A stretch of DNA of 64,000 nt, taken from the NCBI GenBank assembly GCA_043758205.1, contig JAYVNY010000191.1, positions 1 through 64,000 of the forward strand, written 5' to 3'. Both the position numbers and the translations under genes were made by a program. Numbering within the stretch: position 1 is the stretch's first letter; every line of letters starts with the position of its first letter. A model generated the notes under the pieces. That model ran no database searches. It was not told where the DNA came from and saw only the letters and a list, made by a program, of their open reading frames with translations. Below are positions 60,270 to 64,000 of this stretch, one piece after another. Origin of the DNA: JANNGC01 sp043758205. GTDB taxonomy: Bacteria > Verrucomicrobiota > Verrucomicrobiia > Limisphaerales > SIBH01.

Positions 60270-61660
60270 GAGTTGAAATGGCCTTGATGAAAACGCTTCT
60301 ACACTGGCTGCTGGCGCTCGCTTGCACAGCTCCGGCCTTTGCCGCCAACACCTTCGACATCCGCTCGCATGGCGCGAAAGGCGACGGCGCAACGCTCGAC
60401 ACCGCCGCGATTCAATCAGCCATCGATGCGTGCCGCGACGCGGGCGGCGGGCAGGTGTTGTTCCCCGCGGGGCGCTATCTCTCGGGCACGATTCATTTGC
60501 GCAGCGGCGTGACGCTGCATCTCGACGCGGGCGCGCGGCTCATCGGCACGACGAATCTAGCGCACTACGCGCAGCCCACGCCGCCGGCCTTCATGCCCGA
60601 AGCCAAGTGGGGCAAGTGGCATCGCGGTCTCATTGTCGGCGAGAATGTCGAGGACGTGGCCATCACGGGAACGGGCATCATTGATGGCAACAAAGTCTTC
60701 GACCCGACGGGCGAGGAGCGGATGCGCGGGCCGCACACCATCATCTTCGTCAACTGCCGCCGGTTCACGCTGCGCGACGTGACGATGGTTGATGCGGCGA
60801 ACTACGCCGTCTTTTTCCAGGCCAGCGACGACGTGGAGATTCGCAACGTGAAGTTCATCGGCGGCTGGGATGGCGTGCATTGGCGCGGCGCACCCGAGCG
60901 CTGGTGCCAGAACGTGAACATCATCGGCTGCCAGTTCTTCACCGGCGACGACGCCATTGCGGGACGTTACTGGAACAACACGGTCATCAAAGACTGCCTG
61001 ATCAATTCCTCGTGCAATGGCATCCGGCTCATCGGTCCGGCCACGCGGCTGACCATCGCGAACAATTTGTTTCGCGGCCCCGGCGAAAAGCCGCATCGCA
61101 CCTCCGGCGAGAAGCGCCGCACCAACATGCTTTCAGGAATCATCCTTCAACCCGGCGCGTGGGATGCCACGCGCGGCCCGCTCGACGACGTGCTCATCGC
61201 CAACAACGTCATGCAACACGTCGCCTCGCCCGTGACGCTTTGGACTAAGCCCGGCAACACCGTGGGCAAGGTCATCATCAGTGGACTCGACGCCACGGGT
61301 GTTTATCGTTCGGCGTTTTCGGCGGAGAGTTGGGCCAGCGAACCAATCACCAACGTGGTCCTGCGTGGCGTGCGCGTGGAATTTTCCGGCGGCGGCAAGG
61401 GCTGGGCGACGAACCAAACCGTGCGCGGTCCCGGCGTCGATGCGCGACCGCTACCAGCGTGGGGTCTTTACGTTCGTAACGTCGAGACGCTCACGCTGGA
61501 GGACGTGCGCTTCAGCCTCGCGGGCGACGACCTCCGCCCGGTCCTTCACGCCGAACGCGTGGTTCGATTGAACCTCGACATCTTCAAGTTCACGCGCGTG
61601 CCGGGCGTGAACGAGCCGATGGTCACCACGAATGTGGGAAAGCTTTCCATCACTCCATGA
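60266..61660 (+). CDS. GH28-like polygalacturonase family protein, exported
   Basis: 464 residues from the ATG at 60266 (overlaps the previous stop); an ATG at 60287 starts the signal core MKTLLHWLLALACTAPAFAA. Right-handed beta-helix (DIRSHGAKGDGATLDTAAIQ, GGGQVLFPAGRYLSGTIHLR, LHLDAGARLIG). The catalytic region has VKFIGGWDGVHWRGAPE where NTDG is expected, TGDDAIAGRYW and SSCNGIRLIGPATRL in place of GHG, so it is a divergent GH28. Probably acts on pectin-type glycans with GH140. Confidence 0.85.
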   Translation: MRVEMALMKTLLHWLLALACTAPAFAANTFDIRSHGAKGDGATLDTAAIQSAIDACRDAGGGQVLFPAGRYLSGTIHLRSGVTLHLDAGARLIGTTNLAHYAQPTPPAFMPEAKWGKWHRGLIVGENVEDVAITGTGIIDGNKVFDPTGEERMRGPHTIIFVNCRRFTLRDVTMVDAANYAVFFQASDDVEIRNVKFIGGWDGVHWRGAPERWCQNVNIIGCQFFTGDDAIAGRYWNNTVIKDCLINSSCNGIRLIGPATRLTIANNLFRGPGEKPHRTSGEKRRTNMLSGIILQPGAWDATRGPLDDVLIANNVMQHVASPVTLWTKPGNTVGKVIISGLDATGVYRSAFSAESWASEPITNVVLRGVRVEFSGGGKGWATNQTVRGPGVDARPLPAWGLYVRNVETLTLEDVRFSLAGDDLRPVLHAERVVRLNLDIFKFTRVPGVNEPMVTTNVGKLSITP

Positions 61661-63120
61661 ACCGACGTGAATTCATCACTGCATCTGCCGCCGCGCTGGC
61701 GTTGCCTGTGGTGGGCTTGAGCGCCGAGGCGAGAAACATTTTCCAACAGCGCGGCTATTATCTCTGCTTCATGCGCATGCCGACGTTTGGGCTGGAGGTG
61801 TGGCGCGAAATCATTGATGGCGCGGCGGCGGATGGCGCGAACACGATCATCCTCTGGTTGGGCGGGGCGTTTCGCTCGAAGAAATTTCCCATCACCTGGC
61901 AGTGGGCGAAGGAGCACGAGAACGTGAAGGCCGACTTCGGTCGCGAACTTATCGCCCACGCGCATCGGCGCGGGATCAAGGTGCTGCTCGGCTTCACGCC
62001 CTTCGGCTACGACGGCGTGAATCAACTCCCGCTCGAAAAGCCCGAACTAAAAGCCGTCAGCAAAGATGGCAAGCCGGTGAACGAATTCGGCATCGGTTGC
62101 TGGGGTTGGAACCTGTGTCCCGCGAAGACGGAGTCGCAGCGCTTCATGCGCGAGTATGCGCGCGAGATGGCGTTTGATTTTTATCCCGAAGCGGATGGCC
62201 TCTTCATCGAGTCGAGCGACTACGCCATCTGCCACTGCCCCGATTGCGGCCCCAAGTTTTTCGACCACGAGTTCGCTTTCGTCCGCGACATCTCGAACGA
62301 AGTCTGGGCGCGAAAGCCCGACGCGACGGTCGTGGTTTATCCGCATTACTTCTCCGGTGCGAAGCTGCGTTTCGCCTTCGCCGAGGCGACGGCGAGCAAG
62401 CAGCCCTTTGACCCGCGCTGGACGCTCTTCTTCACGCCGCACAGCGCGGCGCTGGAGCCGTCGCTCATCGCGAAAGCCCGCGGCGCTTGGTGGTGGAACG
62501 AAGCACCGTGCCGCTTCGATGTCGCGAACCTCCGCGCCGGTGTGAAGAAAGCACGCGACGCGAAGTGCAGCGGCTACGTCCCTTCACTCGAATGCTACAG
62601 CTATGTGCCGGTGAAAACCGAGTTCGGCGAACCGTGGCTCGTGGGCCAACGCCAAATCCCATTTGGCTTCGGCTGGTTGAAGGACGGCGCGAACCCGTAT
62701 CGCGAACTGCCGGTACGCGCCATTCGCCTCGCCTTCCGCGAGCTGACCGCAAATCCCGACTTGCCTGACCCCGAACTTCGCGCGCGACTCGGACGCGAAC
62801 TGTTCGGTGTGAACTGGCAGCCCGCGCAGATGGACGATTTGTTCGAGCTGTTCCGCGTCTTCAACACCGACCGCGACTGGTCCGTGCCTGGCGCGCTCAC
62901 CACACCCGGTCTGGTGCGCAACCGCTCCGAGCGCGGCAAACTCGACGCCAAAAAACGCACGTTGCTGCGCGAACAACTAAACCGCGTCCGCGCCATCGCC
63001 GCGCGTCACCGCGACTCGACGGGTGATGGCGCGAAGGAACTCCACCGCATTGCCCAATGGCTCGCTGACCGATGGACGCCCGAAAACTCCGCGCTGCTGA
63101 ACGCGCCAGAGCCACAGTAG
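61657..63120 (+). CDS. Tat-exported TIM-barrel-like protein of unknown specificity
   Basis: 487 residues. Signal MNRREFITASAAALALPVVG with the twin-arginine pair. Barrel-type elements: FGLEVWREIIDGAAADGANT, AHRRGIKVLLGFTPFGYDGV, and a catalytic-looking ADGLFIESSDYAICHCPDCG with an Asp/Glu cluster and Cys pair. Resembles the sugar-hydrolase/alpha-glucuronidase-like barrels of this phylum. Overlaps the GH28 gene by 4 bases, so part of the same operon. Precise substrate unknown. Confidence 0.6.
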   Translation: MNRREFITASAAALALPVVGLSAEARNIFQQRGYYLCFMRMPTFGLEVWREIIDGAAADGANTIILWLGGAFRSKKFPITWQWAKEHENVKADFGRELIAHAHRRGIKVLLGFTPFGYDGVNQLPLEKPELKAVSKDGKPVNEFGIGCWGWNLCPAKTESQRFMREYAREMAFDFYPEADGLFIESSDYAICHCPDCGPKFFDHEFAFVRDISNEVWARKPDATVVVYPHYFSGAKLRFAFAEATASKQPFDPRWTLFFTPHSAALEPSLIAKARGAWWWNEAPCRFDVANLRAGVKKARDAKCSGYVPSLECYSYVPVKTEFGEPWLVGQRQIPFGFGWLKDGANPYRELPVRAIRLAFRELTANPDLPDPELRARLGRELFGVNWQPAQMDDLFELFRVFNTDRDWSVPGALTTPGLVRNRSERGKLDAKKRTLLREQLNRVRAIAARHRDSTGDGAKELHRIAQWLADRWTPENSALLNAPEPQ

Positions 63121-63190
63121 TCACTGGACGGCAGGAGCACCCGGTGCCCAATTCCATTGGGATTGTTCGAGGCCAGCCCCCATCCGCTAC

Positions 63191-63270
63191 TTCGCCGCCG
63201 GCCCGGACTTCCAGCCGTCCACGGTGAATTCGCCGTGAATGTGGCTGCGTTTCCCCTGACGGTCCTGGAT
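63191..63270 (-). pseudogene. Short C-terminal relic of an unknown exported protein
   Basis: A minus-strand frame reads GIQDRQGKRSHIHGEFTVDG, WKSGPAAK and stop, bounded at its start by an in-frame TAA. It looks like the last strands of a beta-rich exported protein. Directly adjacent to the inverted-repeat element. Confidence 0.35.
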
Positions 63271-63273
63271 GCC

Positions 63274-63470
63274 TTAGCCGGAACCATGCAGTCCAAAACG
63301 ATGCCAGACACCGCCGAGGCGGGAAGGGCGCAGAGAAGACAACCTTTCTCTCCTTTGGCTTCGGCCCACTATTTGGTGGGCGGCCTGCGGTTTCCAGTTC
63401 CGCTCTTTCTCTGCGACCTTCCCGCCTCGGCGGTGCCTTCCCGCTTTTCCGACGGCATGGTTCCGGCTAA
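63274..63470. mobile_element. MITE-like element with 16-bp ends and two nested inverted repeats
   Basis: 197 bases. Perfect 16-base ends TTAGCCGGAACCATGC at 63274-63289 and 63455-63470. Inside, 28-base arms at 63310-63337 and 63407-63434 pair with one mismatch, and in the centre GCCCAC-TATTTG-GTGGGC forms a perfect hairpin at 63365-63382. No coding capacity. Target-site duplications are not clear. A structured, non-autonomous mobile element or structured RNA are both possible. Confidence 0.75.
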
Positions 63471-63501
63471 AACGCAGAGGCCGCAAAAGGGGACTGGGCA
63501 T

Positions 63502-64000
63502 TCAATGATGCGCGGCCAAGGCTGCGGCCACATCGGCGGCTCCCTGTTGCGCCGCGAGTGCGGCGGCATCGTTGCCGGACGTGTCTTTGGCTTTGGCGTT
63601 GGCACCATTGTTCAGCAGCAGCTTCACGGCGGCGAAGCGGCCGGTGAGCGAGGCGAACATGAGCGCGGTCTGGCCGCTCATGTTGCGATGATTGACGGTG
63701 GCTCCTGCGGCGATGAGTTGCTGCATGATGTCCGTGTAGCCTTTGAAGCTGGCTCCGGTGAGCGCGGTGAAGCCCATTTTGTTTTGGAAGTCCACCGGCA
63801 CATTCGGCTGCGCCAGCACCAGCTTCACGAGATCGGGATAGCCGTGGTAAGCCGCGACGATGAGCAGACTGTCGCCGCGCGGGCTGACGATGTTCGGTGT
63901 ATATCCAGCATCCAGATACAACTTCAGCGCCTCGGTCTCGCCGTTGCGAGCGTGATCGAAGATAAGCGTTAATAACTCGGCTCCGGGTTGCTTGCGCGCG
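63502..64000 (-). CDS. Ankyrin-repeat protein (5'-truncated by window edge)
   Basis: Open from the window edge to the stop at 63502, at least 166 residues; the start lies beyond the window. At least five ankyrin repeats: LLTLIFDHARNGETEALKLY, GDSLLIVAAYHGYPDLVKLV, GFTALTGASFKGYTDIMQQL, GQTALMFASLTGRFAAVKLL and GNDAAALAAQQGAADVAAAL. Mediates protein-protein contacts; partner unknown. Confidence 0.88.
   Translation of the reverse strand, partial: ARKQPGAELLTLIFDHARNGETEALKLYLDAGYTPNIVSPRGDSLLIVAAYHGYPDLVKLVLAQPNVPVDFQNKMGFTALTGASFKGYTDIMQQLIAAGATVNHRNMSGQTALMFASLTGRFAAVKLLLNNGANAKAKDTSGNDAAALAAQQGAADVAAALAAHH

Noticed and set aside
1..64000. tRNA, rRNA, riboswitch or origin signals
   Set aside because: None recognised by eye in the intergenic regions; small RNAs without strong motifs could have been missed.

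Overview
The window looks like a chromosomal segment of a high-GC Verrucomicrobiota bacterium, probably close to Pedosphaera/Limisphaerales. This rests on gene content, not on a marker gene: two pseudopilins ending in a DGHV signature, a PilM/PilO/secretin/GspE block, Tat-exported Gfo/Idh and glycosidase genes, FYR-ending exported proteins, many ATGA start/stop overlaps, few clear Shine-Dalgarno sites and many small palindromic dispersed repeats. No rRNA, tRNA or CRISPR array was seen.

Layout. 1-3.3 kb: end of a type I restriction locus (four-helix-bundle suffix protein, HsdR with a zinc-knuckle insert) and a small membrane protein. 3.4-7.1 kb (minus): a small unknown gene, an HTH/metallo-beta-lactamase fusion and a CpxAR-like two-component pair. 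7.3-13.5 kb (minus): secretin, PilO-like, PilM/GspL-like and GspE/PilB genes of a type II secretion or type IV pilus machine. 14-16.7 kb: a lipopolysaccharide-kinase-like gene, then gene debris (IS5 transposase, type III methyltransferase, an unknown gene, IS3 transposase). 16.8-28.3 kb (minus): a surface-glycan cluster with an FkbM methyltransferase, two GT4 glycosyltransferases, a PIG-L deacetylase, a tandem pair of unclassified GT-B-like enzymes, two hexapeptide acyltransferases and two MsbA-like ABC exporters, mostly joined by 4-base overlaps.

28.4-47.1 kb is the most unusual part. An NtrC-type sigma-54 activator is followed by a small exported proline-rich coiled-coil protein, an outer-membrane barrel, a membrane histidine kinase and an exported beta-propeller. 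Next comes a two-way arrangement of subtilisin-like proteases and large beta-sandwich proteins: one protease and one large protein on plus, then one protease and two large proteins on minus, the minus set headed by a pseudopilin. Good -24/-12 (GG-N10-GC) promoter candidates lie upstream of the coiled-coil gene and of both proteases. The three large proteins carry six copies of one roughly 180-residue module with a DW[VA]H[WR]GL motif, and they share a C-terminal domain with the propeller. I infer a sigma-54-controlled secreted protease/adhesin system. It is the best candidate here for an undescribed system.

47.2-51.7 kb: a small anchored protein and a glycosidase-glycosyltransferase fusion, then a second debris field (DUF3800, integrase and ECF sigma relics). 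51.8-54.9 kb: a copper module made of an ECF sigma factor with a Cys-rich tail and a CopA-type ATPase with three extra metal-binding N-terminal domains. 55.2-63.1 kb: an AraC-led carbohydrate locus (GH140, NIPSNAP, Gfo/Idh, GH28, a Tat-exported TIM-barrel-like protein) interrupted by two gene relics. The window ends with a structured inverted-repeat element and a partial ankyrin-repeat gene.
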